A program made the position numbers and the translations under genes. From Hyphomicrobiales bacterium (GTDB taxonomy: Bacteria > Pseudomonadota > Alphaproteobacteria > Rhizobiales > Xanthobacteraceae): a stretch of 64,000 nucleotides of DNA. Shown here piece after piece: positions 53,546 to 61,758 of the stretch. The notes below the pieces were generated by a model. The model worked only from the letters and a program-made list of their open reading frames with translations, searched no databases and had not been told where the DNA came from. Every line of letters begins with the position of its first letter. Position 1 is the stretch's first letter. The stretch is from assembly GCA_016713235.1 (NCBI GenBank), contig JADJPN010000003.1:587855-651854 (forward strand), written 5' to 3'.

Positions 53546-54231
53546 GCCGTCTCCTTCTCATCAGCAATTCGGGCGCGCCATTCCTCGCACATTGCAGGGA
53601 AATGATCCGGACGTTCCTGTCGGATGGAACGCGCGTGACATATGTCACGGCCGCCCGGTTGGGCGATGAAGACGAGCGCTATAGCCGCGCCGCTGCGGCG
53701 CTCGCCGAAGCGGGTTTAAAAACCGATCACCTGAAACTCGACCTCGATGCCGTTCGCAAGCTTGAACAGGCCGAGGCGATATTCGTTGGCGGAGGTAATA
53801 CCTACGCGCTCGTCAGCAGGTTACGTCAGCACGGCCTGCTGCAGAAGCTCGCCGAGCGTATTCGTAACGGCATGCCTTATATTGGCACCAGCGCGGGCAC
53901 GAACATCGCCGCGCCAAATATCCTCGCGACCAACGACTGGAATGTCGTGGGGACGACAGAGTTCACGGGAATGGGATTGGTGCCTTGGGCCATCAATCCG
54001 CACTACCAGGAAACCGACCCGATCATGGCGCCTGGCAGCGAAACGCGCGACCAGCGGATTGCCGAGTATCTGAACTGCAATTTCATCCCCGTACTCGGCA
54101 TTGAAGAGCAGACGGCGGTGCGGGTCGAAAACGAAAAAGCGATCGTTGTAGGACAGGGCCGTGCGCGGTTCTTCGAGCGCGGCAGCAAACCAAAGTGGAT
54201 GTCGGCGGGAACGGAATTTTCGCTGCACTAA
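53542..54231 (+). CDS. pepE: Peptidase E (alpha-aspartyl dipeptidase, family S51)
   Basis: Serine peptidase of 229 residues with a class I glutamine-amidotransferase-like fold. The S51 marks are GGGNTYALV near 83-91, nucleophile Ser117 in GTSAGTN, Asp132 and His154 in INPHY. E. coli PepE cleaves Asp-X dipeptides. Its place between an importer and a Mo-hydroxylase suggests that it hydrolyses an amide or N-acyl aspartate-like intermediate; this is inference. Confidence 0.88.
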   Translation: MSRLLLISNSGAPFLAHCREMIRTFLSDGTRVTYVTAARLGDEDERYSRAAAALAEAGLKTDHLKLDLDAVRKLEQAEAIFVGGGNTYALVSRLRQHGLLQKLAERIRNGMPYIGTSAGTNIAAPNILATNDWNVVGTTEFTGMGLVPWAINPHYQETDPIMAPGSETRDQRIAEYLNCNFIPVLGIEEQTAVRVENEKAIVVGQGRARFFERGSKPKWMSAGTEFSLH

Positions 54232-54251
54232 GTGCGGCGAGGAGTGAGAAC

Positions 54252-55139
54252 ATGAAAGTGGAATTCCTCGAGCCGCAGTCTTTGCAGGATGCGGTCGCTA
54301 TGGCGAAAGCAAAAGGGGTTGGCGCACGTTTTGTCGCGGGCGGCACCGATCTCGTTATTCAGATGCGCAAGACGGGAGTCTTGCCCGAAGCCATTATCAA
54401 TCTGCAGCGCCTTCGGGCGCTGGGCGAAATTAAACACGATGCAGACGGTTTCTCCTTGGGGGCGCTGGTAACGCACCGTCAGATCGAAAGCGAAGACCGC
54501 TTTCTTGGCGGGCTTCAGGCCCTGCGCGAAAGCGCTTGCGTCATTGGAGGTCATCAAGTTCGCAATGTTGCGACCCTTGGCGGCAATCTCTGCAATGCGT
54601 CTCCCGCCGCGGACATGGTACCGATCCTGCTCTGCTTCAATGCGGACGTAACGCTCGTTGGCAGTAGCGGAAGCCGTAACATCCCGCTTGCCGCATTTAT
54701 CGAAGGGCCACGCAAGACACAGCGGGCCCACGACGAAGTGATGACCGATATCCGTTTTCCCAAACCCGCCGGGAAGTTCGCCTCTGCGTTTCTGAAGGGC
54801 GGCCGCCGCCGCGCCATGGAAATCTCTATTGTTGCCATGGCCGGCGTGGTTTCGATGTCTGCCGGGGGTACGATGACGGATGTGCGTCTCGCGATGGGCG
54901 CTGCCGGGCCGAAAGCAATCCGCCTAGCGCAGGCCGAGAAGTTTCTCGAAGGCAAGGTGCCGTCAAAAGCAGTTCTGGAGGAGGCGGGCAAGCTCGCTGC
55001 CGCTGCGGCATCGCCGATCGACGACGTTCGTGCGTCGGCAAGTTTCCGCCGCCATCTCGTCGGTGTTTATGCGCGGCGCGTTATTGAGCTCGGTTGGAAT
55101 CGGATTTCGGAAGCAGGCAATGACAGAAGTGCAGCTTGA
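54252..55139 (+). CDS. Mo-hydroxylase FAD-binding subunit (CoxM/CutM type)
   Basis: Medium FAD subunit, 295 residues from ATG 54252 (MKVEFLEPQSLQ) with GGAGTGAG before it. FAD motifs are AGGTDLVIQM near 33 and TLGGNLCNASPAAD near 112. It is paralogous to the subunit at 25132, with the same gene order behind it. Its end overlaps the next gene by 20 bases. It has no cysteine-rich loop, unlike the FAD domains of the fused enzymes. Confidence 0.9.
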   Translation: MKVEFLEPQSLQDAVAMAKAKGVGARFVAGGTDLVIQMRKTGVLPEAIINLQRLRALGEIKHDADGFSLGALVTHRQIESEDRFLGGLQALRESACVIGGHQVRNVATLGGNLCNASPAADMVPILLCFNADVTLVGSSGSRNIPLAAFIEGPRKTQRAHDEVMTDIRFPKPAGKFASAFLKGGRRRAMEISIVAMAGVVSMSAGGTMTDVRLAMGAAGPKAIRLAQAEKFLEGKVPSKAVLEEAGKLAAAAASPIDDVRASASFRRHLVGVYARRVIELGWNRISEAGNDRSAA

Positions 55140-55608
55140 TCTCACAGTAAACGGACGCCGTCATCGCGTTTCGGTACCGGCGCATCACTCGCTGCTTGAC
55201 GTGTTGCGCGACGAACTTGAATTGACAGGCACCAAGACCAACTGCCTCGAGGCGGAATGCGGTGTGTGCACCGTCGTCGTTGACGGCAAGTCGGTCGCGT
55301 CCTGCACAATGCTGGCGGCGCAGTGCCAGGGCCGCGAAGTCGTGACGATCGAAGGACTACAGGATGGCGGCGATCTCCATCCCCTGCAAGAAGCCTTTGT
55401 CGAACACGGCGCGGTACAGTGCGGCTACTGCATCCCGGGCATGATTATGACCGCGAAGGCGTTCCTCGACGAGAATCCGCGGCCAACCCGCGAGGCCGTG
55501 CGAGAAGCCATCGCCGGTACGCTTTGCCGCTGTACCGGCTACCAGAAAATCGTTGATGCAATCATGGCTGCGTCGCAACGGCTGGTGCAGCAGGGAGAGC
55601 GGCCGTGA
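55120..55608 (+). CDS. Mo-hydroxylase [2Fe-2S] subunit
   Basis: Small subunit of 162 residues from ATG 55120 (MTEVQLDLTVNG). Cluster ligands: NCLEAECGVCTVVVDG, SCTML, QCGYCIPGM and LCRCTGY. All eight cysteines are present. It closely resembles the subunit at 25992. The frame upstream to 55030 lies within the FAD gene and is not used. Confidence 0.92.
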   Translation: MTEVQLDLTVNGRRHRVSVPAHHSLLDVLRDELELTGTKTNCLEAECGVCTVVVDGKSVASCTMLAAQCQGREVVTIEGLQDGGDLHPLQEAFVEHGAVQCGYCIPGMIMTAKAFLDENPRPTREAVREAIAGTLCRCTGYQKIVDAIMAASQRLVQQGERP

Positions 55609-57887
55609 ACTCACCGTTTCGCGTCATCGGAAAATCTTTCGCGCGGCTCGATGCACGCGGAAAAGTAAGCGGCAAGGCGGTCTACGGGACCGACTTCGCG
55701 ATGCAGGGCATGTTGCACGGTAAGCTCATCCAGAGCCCGATCGCGAGTGGCGAGATCCTGTCGATTGACATTGAACGCGCGATGGCAATGCCGGGCGTCT
55801 ATGCCGTGGTGACGGCAAAGGACATTCCCGCGCAGCGCTACGGCTCCTTTGTGAAGGACATGGAGGTGTTTGCCTCCCAGCGCGTGAACTTCGTCGGTCA
55901 GCCGGTTGCGGCGGTGGTCGCACGCACGGTTGAAGAGGCAGAAGAAGCGGTACGCGCCGTCGATATCAAGTACAAAGAATTACCCGGCGTCTTCACGACG
56001 GAGGAGGCCATCCAGGCCGGGGCACCGCTGGTTCATCCTGCATGGCAGGAATATAAAGCCGTGCCGACCGTAAAGCGGGACGGCAATGTTACCAATTACG
56101 CGCGGCTCGTGCTCGGCGATGTCGAAAAGGCGCTGAAGGAATCTGACCGCGTATTCACACATCGCTTCGTAACGAATGTCGTTCATCCGGGCTACACGGA
56201 GCCGCGCGCGGCAATCGCGCATTGGGACGACAGCAATCAGCTTGTTGTCTGGTCGAATACGCAACTTCCCTTCGAAGCCCAGGCAACGCTCGCTGAAATC
56301 TTCAAGCTGACGCCTTCCCAGGTGCGCGTGAACCTGACCGTGATCGGCGGCGGATTTGGCGGAAAGCTGAGACTTGGCGTCGAGCACTATGCCGCCGCGG
56401 CCGCGCTAAAAGCGGGGCGGCCGGTGAAGTTCGTGTCGTCTTGCGAAGAGGAAATGACATCCGCGCTGCCGAGACAGCCGTTGACGATTGAATTGACGAC
56501 CGGCGTCACTAATGACGGAAAGATTCTCGCGAAGGAGGCGAGTATTCTTGTCGATACGGGTGCGACCTCGGGTTCCGGCGTTGGTGTAGCCTCGAGCGTG
56601 ATGCTGATGCTCGCGGGGCCATACAAGATTCCAAACCTTCGTCTCGAAAGCCGCTCGGTATACACGAACAAGACACCGACAGGTTCGTTCCGGGCGCCGG
56701 CGGGGCCGCAAGGAAACTTCGCGGTCGAGTCGCAGATGGATATCATTGCGGATGCCTTGAACATCGATCCGCTGGAACTCCGGCTGCGCAATATCGTCCG
56801 GGAAGGGGATCTCGCGCCGAATGGCCAGAAGCTGGAAAGCGTAAGCCTCGAAACTTGCCTGCTGAAGGCAGCCGACGCCATTGGCTGGAAAGACCGCAAG
56901 CCAGCGCGTGGGCGGGGCAAGGGCATTGCCTGCGCCTGGTGGACGACGACCTCCGGATCTTCGGGCGTTTATGTAAAGCTTGGCCCGGACGGCCGCGTGT
57001 TTCTGAACACGGGTTGCGCGGAGATCGGCACGGCGGCGCTGACTGGTGCGGCGCAAGTGCTCGCGGAAGCGCTCGGCGTGGAACTGGCCGATATCCAGAT
57101 CGTGAGCGGCGATACCGCGTCCACGCCGTTCGATTTCGGCGCGCAGGGCAGTCGAACGGCATTCGCTGTCGGCAACGCGTGCCTCGACGCAGTTACCAAA
57201 CTACAGCAGCGCATGAAGGAGATCGCTGCGAAGCAGTTTTCCGCCAAGCCTGAAGACATCGAAATCACGACAGGTGGCGTAAAACACGGCGACAAGACGC
57301 TCTCGCTCCGCGAGATCGCCGCGGTCGCACAGGCGAGCCAAGGCGGCTTGATCGCGCATGGTACGTTCATCGCGCCGCCGACGCTCCACGATAAGGAGCG
57401 CACCGAGAACATGGTCATCACTGCGATCAACTCGCCGAGCTTTCACGCTCATGCGGTCGATCTCTCCGTTGATGAAGAGACCGGCGAGATCAAAATTCAC
57501 GATTATGTAGTGGTGCAGGACGTCGGCCGGGCGATCAATCCGAAATACATCGAAGGCCAGATCGAAGGCGGCGTCGTTCAGGGTATCGGTCAGGCGTTGA
57601 GTGAGGAGATCGTCTACGAAAACGGCATTGTGCGGAACCCGGGCCTCACGGATTACAAGATGCCGACGGCAATGGACGCCCCGAATATCCGTTCGTTCCT
57701 CATCGAGTCGCCGAGCAAGGTCGGGCCTTATGGTGCGAAAGGCGTTGGCGAACCCCCCGTAATCCATCCGCCGGCGACCATCGCCAATGCAATTGCCGCC
57801 GCGGTTTCAGCGCGGGTGCAGACCTTGCCGATCACGGCAGAAAAGATCGTGCGAACGCTCGCAGAGGTCTCTACGAAAGCCACATGA
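55605..57887 (+). CDS. Mo-hydroxylase molybdopterin-binding large subunit
   Basis: Catalytic subunit of 760 residues, GTG start overlapping the small-subunit stop. Mo-binding motif IGGGFGGKLRLG is near residue 248 and the active-site base is Glu716 in GAKGVGEPPVIHPP. It is the paralogue of the large subunit at 26468 over its full length; both lack the CO-dehydrogenase Cys loop. Its stop overlaps the start of a MoaD-like gene by ATGA, an uncommon partner for this family. Confidence 0.92.
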   Translation: MNSPFRVIGKSFARLDARGKVSGKAVYGTDFAMQGMLHGKLIQSPIASGEILSIDIERAMAMPGVYAVVTAKDIPAQRYGSFVKDMEVFASQRVNFVGQPVAAVVARTVEEAEEAVRAVDIKYKELPGVFTTEEAIQAGAPLVHPAWQEYKAVPTVKRDGNVTNYARLVLGDVEKALKESDRVFTHRFVTNVVHPGYTEPRAAIAHWDDSNQLVVWSNTQLPFEAQATLAEIFKLTPSQVRVNLTVIGGGFGGKLRLGVEHYAAAAALKAGRPVKFVSSCEEEMTSALPRQPLTIELTTGVTNDGKILAKEASILVDTGATSGSGVGVASSVMLMLAGPYKIPNLRLESRSVYTNKTPTGSFRAPAGPQGNFAVESQMDIIADALNIDPLELRLRNIVREGDLAPNGQKLESVSLETCLLKAADAIGWKDRKPARGRGKGIACAWWTTTSGSSGVYVKLGPDGRVFLNTGCAEIGTAALTGAAQVLAEALGVELADIQIVSGDTASTPFDFGAQGSRTAFAVGNACLDAVTKLQQRMKEIAAKQFSAKPEDIEITTGGVKHGDKTLSLREIAAVAQASQGGLIAHGTFIAPPTLHDKERTENMVITAINSPSFHAHAVDLSVDEETGEIKIHDYVVVQDVGRAINPKYIEGQIEGGVVQGIGQALSEEIVYENGIVRNPGLTDYKMPTAMDAPNIRSFLIESPSKVGPYGAKGVGEPPVIHPPATIANAIAAAVSARVQTLPITAEKIVRTLAEVSTKAT

Positions 57888-58120
57888 GCATTCTCGTGCG
57901 CGCGCGGTTACACGGTCTGCTTCGTCTGATTGTGGACGATCCGGAAGGTACGTGTGACGTCGTGCTCGCTCCGGAATCGAACGTCAACGATTTCCTTGAT
58001 CGCATCGACGCTAGAAACAAGGCCTGGATCGTGTCGGTCAATGGAACGCTGCGCCGCGGCGAGCACAAACTCGAAAATGGCGACGAAACCGATTGCTATC
58101 CGCAGCTTAACGGCGGCTAG
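57884..58120 (+). CDS. MoaD/ThiS-like ubiquitin-fold protein
   Basis: Small beta-grasp protein of 78 residues ending in Gly-Gly, the hallmark of MoaD and ThiS sulfur carriers, with the conserved KLENGDE loop before it. MoaD, once thiocarboxylated at its C-terminus, gives the dithiolene sulfurs of molybdopterin. It is translationally coupled to a Mo-hydroxylase large subunit, which suggests a dedicated role in cofactor supply or sulfuration. Alternatively it is a carrier for another sulfur transfer. No MoaE, MoeB or ThiF partner is in this window. Confidence 0.75.
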   Translation: MSILVRARLHGLLRLIVDDPEGTCDVVLAPESNVNDFLDRIDARNKAWIVSVNGTLRRGEHKLENGDETDCYPQLNGG

Positions 58121-58152
58121 CGGTATATCAAACAGGAATCTGGAGGTCAGTT

Positions 58153-58830
58153 GTGAGTGCAGACAGGAAGACGATTTGTATCGTTGGCGGAACTGGAGCC
58201 GAAGGCAGCGGACTTGGTGCGCGCTGGGCCGCGCATGGTCATCGCGTGATCATCGGCTCGCGCGACGCGGGTAAGGCGCAAAGCACCGCGGAGGCGCTGA
58301 ATGCGCTAACGGGTAAAAGCAATGTCGAGGCGATGGAGAGCGGCGCAGGCGTTAAGGAAGCTGACGTCGTTGTGCTGACCGTGCCGTTTGCAGCCCAGAA
58401 ATCCACGGTCGAGGGATTGAAAGATGTCCTGGCCGGAAAGATTTTGATCGACGTGACGGTTCCGTTGGTGCCGCCGAAAGTATCGATGGTGCAACTGCCC
58501 GAGTCAGGCTCCTGCGTGGTTGCCATGCAGAAGTTGCTCGGCGAGCAAACAAAAGTTGTGTCCGCGTTCCAGAATGTGTCGGCGCACAAGCTGAAGGACC
58601 TGGCATACGAGATTGACTGCGACGTGTTGGTTGCAAGCGACGATGCCGAAGCCAGACAGGTCGGCTTGGCTTTGGCGCGGGATGCCGGACTTCGCGGAGT
58701 CGATGCAGGCTCGCTCGCCAATTCCGTCGTGGCTGAAAGCCTTACCTCGGCTTTGATTTGGATCAACCGCAAGTACAAGGTTCCGGACGCCGGAATCCGG
58801 ATCACCGGGTTGCCGGCTACGGCGTCGTGA
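58153..58830 (+). CDS. npdG: NADPH:F420 oxidoreductase (NpdG/Fno), second copy
   Basis: Second NADPH:F420 reductase, 225 residues with a GTG start and GGAGG ten bases before it. It has the same motifs as the copy at 39193 (VGGTGAEGSGLG, DVTVPLVPPKV, WINRKYK), and about 29 of 222 residues differ by my count. It lies apart from the biosynthesis genes, behind a Mo-hydroxylase and a MoaD-like gene. That suggests F420 reduction is needed for this catabolic operon too, and may be induced with it. Confidence 0.92.
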   Translation: MSADRKTICIVGGTGAEGSGLGARWAAHGHRVIIGSRDAGKAQSTAEALNALTGKSNVEAMESGAGVKEADVVVLTVPFAAQKSTVEGLKDVLAGKILIDVTVPLVPPKVSMVQLPESGSCVVAMQKLLGEQTKVVSAFQNVSAHKLKDLAYEIDCDVLVASDDAEARQVGLALARDAGLRGVDAGSLANSVVAESLTSALIWINRKYKVPDAGIRITGLPATAS

Positions 58831-58989
58831 AGGCTTGTTGGCGTGAAAGTCGAACTGGTTCGCACAAATAGCGCCGGAATAGCAGCTATCTACCCGTGAT
58901 CGTTGGATTTTAAGAGTGCGGAGAGGCAAAATCCACGCCCGGCAGTTCGCCGTGGCGAGGCTGCCCTTTTTTCATCTTGGAACCCGATC

Positions 58990-59367
58990 ATGAAAAGCCC
59001 GAACTTCGAGCGCGGTCTGGAAATCCGCAAAGCTACTCTTGGCGCGGAATATGTCGATGCGTCGCTGAAGCAGGCCGATGACTTCAATCGCCCGTTTCAG
59101 GAACTGGTCACGGAATACTGTTGGGGTGCTGTTTGGGGACGTGAGGAACTGCCGCGGAAGATGCGGAGCATGCTCAATCTCGCCATGCTGAGCGCGCTGA
59201 ACCGTCCACACGAGTTGAAGTTGCATATCAAGGGCGCGATCACGAACGGCGTCACACTCGAAGAGATGCGCGAAGTGTTCATGCAGGTTGCGATCTATTG
59301 CGGCGTGCCGGCGGGCGTGGATGCTTTCCGCACTGCACGCGAGGTATTCGCTGAGCAGAAGAAGTAG
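58990..59367 (+). CDS. PcaC-like carboxymuconolactone decarboxylase family protein
   Basis: Small helical protein of 125 residues, the size of PcaC (gamma-carboxymuconolactone decarboxylase). The C-terminal half is strongly PcaC-like: LNRPHELKLHIKGAITNG near 76-93, then QVAIYCGVPAGVDAFRTARE. ATG 58990 is chosen over the frame's 58903 because family similarity begins there. No pcaB or pcaD accompanies it, so it may act on a related lactone from another ring-cleavage route. The 159 bases between the npdG copy and this gene hold no recognised feature. Confidence 0.8.
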   Translation: MKSPNFERGLEIRKATLGAEYVDASLKQADDFNRPFQELVTEYCWGAVWGREELPRKMRSMLNLAMLSALNRPHELKLHIKGAITNGVTLEEMREVFMQVAIYCGVPAGVDAFRTAREVFAEQKK

Positions 59368-59381
59368 GGCGGGCATTGTCT

Positions 59382-60860
59382 ATGCAAGACTACGATATGT
59401 TGATCGGCGGCAACTGGGCCGCCTCAGCCGGAAAGCAGTGGGTCGAGTCGGTTAATCCGTTCACGGCGAAAGCCTGGGCGCGGGTACCGCGTGGAACCGT
59501 CGCCGATGTGGATCGCGCCGTTTCCGCCGCGAAACATGCATTCGTCTCCAAAGAATGGAGCGGGATGACTGCGTCGGCGCGCGGCCTTCTGCTGTTCAGG
59601 CTTGCGGACTTGATCGCAAAGCACGCCGAAGAAATCGCGAAGGTCGAGACGACCGACAACGGCAAGCTGATCAACGAAATGGCAGGGCAGCTTCGCTATA
59701 TCCCGCAATGGTTCCGGTATTTCGGTGGTCTTGCCGACAAGCTCGAAGGCCGCGTCATTCCGATCGACAAGCCGGGCGTCCTCAATTTCACGCGCTACGA
59801 GCCGCTCGGCGTCGTAGTGGCGATCACGCCGTGGAATTCACCGCTGATGCTTGCTACCTGGAAGCTCGCGCCTTTGCTCGCAGCCGGTAACACGGTGGTG
59901 TGGAAGCCGTCCGAACATTCTTCGGTGTCGGCGCTTATACTCGGCAAGCTATTCAAGGAAGCCGGATTTCCGGATGGCGTCGTGAATATCGTAACCGGTT
60001 TCGGAAACGAGATCGGCGAGCGTCTGGTCACGCATCCTGACGTGGCAAAGGTCGCCTTCACCGGAGGCGATCAGACCGGTCAGCACGTCTACGAACAGGC
60101 CGCCCGCGGCATCAAGCATGTGACACTCGAGCTTGGCGGCAAATCGGCGAACATTGTATTCGACGACGCCAGCATGGATGACGCGATCAAGGGCGTGATT
60201 TCGGGTATCTTCGCCGCTTCCGGCCAGACCTGCATTGCAGGTTCCAGAGCCCTCATTCACCGTCCCATATATAACGAGTTCGTCGGCAAGCTGGTCGAAT
60301 TCGCAAAGACGGCGAAAATGGGCGATCCGCTCAGCACCGAGACGCAGGTCGGCCCGGTAACGACGCCGCAGCAGTACAAGAAAGTGCTTGAGTACATTCA
60401 GATCGCGAAAGATGAAGGCGCGAAATGCGTACTCGGCGGTGGCCCGGCGAAACGCCCCGAGCTTGGCGACGGTTGGTTTGTGGAGCCGACGATCTTCAGC
60501 GAAGTCGATCCGAAGATGCGCATAGCGCAAGAGGAAGTCTTCGGCCCCGTACTGTCGATCATTCCGTTCGATACCGAAGAGCAGGCGATCGAGATCGCGA
60601 ATGGCACGATCTTTGGACTTGCTGCTGGCGTATGGACCAAGAGCATGCGCCGCGCGCTCGTCATGTCGGAAAAGCTGCAGGCAGGAACGGTGTGGGTAAA
60701 CACCTATATGGCCGTCAGCTATCTCTCGCCGTTCGGCGGATACAAGCGCTCCGGTATTGGGCGCGAAAGCGGCATCGAGTCGATCCGCGAGTACCTGCAA
60801 ACCAAGAGCATCTGGATCGATGTCAGCGAAAGCACGCCCAATCCGTTCGTGATGCGGTAA
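59382..60860 (+). CDS. Aldehyde dehydrogenase (NAD(P)-dependent)
   Basis: ALDH-superfamily enzyme of 492 residues that oxidises an aldehyde to its acid. The general base Glu250 is in LELGGKSAN, the nucleophile Cys284 in SGQTCIAGS, and the block VTPWNSPLML-like ITPWNSPLML is near 147. ATG 59382 (MQDYDMLIGG) is preferred to TTG 59376. It lies 14 bases after the PcaC-like gene, so the two probably act on neighbouring intermediates, such as a semialdehyde from ring cleavage. Confidence 0.9.
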   Translation: MQDYDMLIGGNWAASAGKQWVESVNPFTAKAWARVPRGTVADVDRAVSAAKHAFVSKEWSGMTASARGLLLFRLADLIAKHAEEIAKVETTDNGKLINEMAGQLRYIPQWFRYFGGLADKLEGRVIPIDKPGVLNFTRYEPLGVVVAITPWNSPLMLATWKLAPLLAAGNTVVWKPSEHSSVSALILGKLFKEAGFPDGVVNIVTGFGNEIGERLVTHPDVAKVAFTGGDQTGQHVYEQAARGIKHVTLELGGKSANIVFDDASMDDAIKGVISGIFAASGQTCIAGSRALIHRPIYNEFVGKLVEFAKTAKMGDPLSTETQVGPVTTPQQYKKVLEYIQIAKDEGAKCVLGGGPAKRPELGDGWFVEPTIFSEVDPKMRIAQEEVFGPVLSIIPFDTEEQAIEIANGTIFGLAAGVWTKSMRRALVMSEKLQAGTVWVNTYMAVSYLSPFGGYKRSGIGRESGIESIREYLQTKSIWIDVSESTPNPFVMR

Positions 60861-60892
60861 GCGGCGTATAACCGAAATCCCTGGAGGATGAG

Positions 60893-61690
60893 TTGAGCGA
60901 AGATACCTACGAAATCTATGCGGTCCGCTATGGCCATTTCGAAGCGCGTTCACCGATGAACTATCTCGGCGGCGATCCGCATGATGTTCCGGAGCCGCTC
61001 GACTACTATGTGTGGGCGATTGTCGGAAACGGAAAAACCTATATCGTAGACTCTGGCTTCGATGAAGCGCGGTCCAAGACGCGCAAGCGCGACATCGTGA
61101 AGCCGGTCGGCGAGGGCTTGAAGACAATCGGGATCAACCCCGATACGGTGACCGACGTGATCGTGAGCCACATGCATTACGATCATGCCGGCAATCATAC
61201 GCTGTTTCCGCAGGCCAAGTATCATGTTCAAGATACGGAAATGGCTTTCGTGACCGGCCGCTGCATGTGTCACGCGCATATGCGTCTGCCATTTGAGTTC
61301 GATGACGTGACGGCAATGTTACGCCGGGTCTACGACGGCCGCGTTGAATTTCACGATGGCGATAGCCAGATTGCACCTGGCATCACGGTGCATAAAATGG
61401 GCGGCCACTCGAAAGGCCTGCAGTGCGTGCGCGTAAAAACGCGTCGCGGCAACGTGGTTCTTGCGTCGGATGCGGTCCATCTGTTTCGGCATATGGAACA
61501 GAGCAAGGTGTTTCCGGTGTTTCACAACATTGAGAAAGTGCTCGAAGGATACAAGAAGGTGCAGCGACTGGCGGACTCGCCAAAGCACGTTATTCCAGGT
61601 CACGATCCATTGGTTCTGAAGCGCTATGAAGCAGCGCGCGAAAACCTGAAGGATTGGGTCGCAAGATTGGACGTCGATCCGAAGGAATAG
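60893..61690 (+). CDS. Metallo-beta-lactamase-fold hydrolase, N-acyl homoserine lactonase-like
   Basis: Zinc-dependent hydrolase of 265 residues. The HxHxDH site is His93, His95, Asp97, His98 in SHMHYDHAGN; later ligands are in GGHSKGLQ, LASDAVH and IPGHDP. This resembles AiiA-type lactonases. In this operon a lactone or similar ring product of the pathway is a likelier substrate than a quorum signal. TTG at 60893 is used: GGAGG is five bases before it, while the ATG at 60888 meets a stop after one codon. Confidence 0.85.
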   Translation: MSEDTYEIYAVRYGHFEARSPMNYLGGDPHDVPEPLDYYVWAIVGNGKTYIVDSGFDEARSKTRKRDIVKPVGEGLKTIGINPDTVTDVIVSHMHYDHAGNHTLFPQAKYHVQDTEMAFVTGRCMCHAHMRLPFEFDDVTAMLRRVYDGRVEFHDGDSQIAPGITVHKMGGHSKGLQCVRVKTRRGNVVLASDAVHLFRHMEQSKVFPVFHNIEKVLEGYKKVQRLADSPKHVIPGHDPLVLKRYEAARENLKDWVARLDVDPKE

Positions 61691-61758
61691 GGCAAATTGC
61701 GCAGTAGATGCCGCGGCGTGTATGATGGCGGATAGTTCTGCGTTCCTGGAGTAGTCCA

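Noticed and set aside
60893..61690. Quorum-quenching AHL lactonase
   Set aside because: The fold fits, but the gene lies in a catabolic operon and no luxI/luxR homologue is nearby; a pathway lactone is a likelier substrate.
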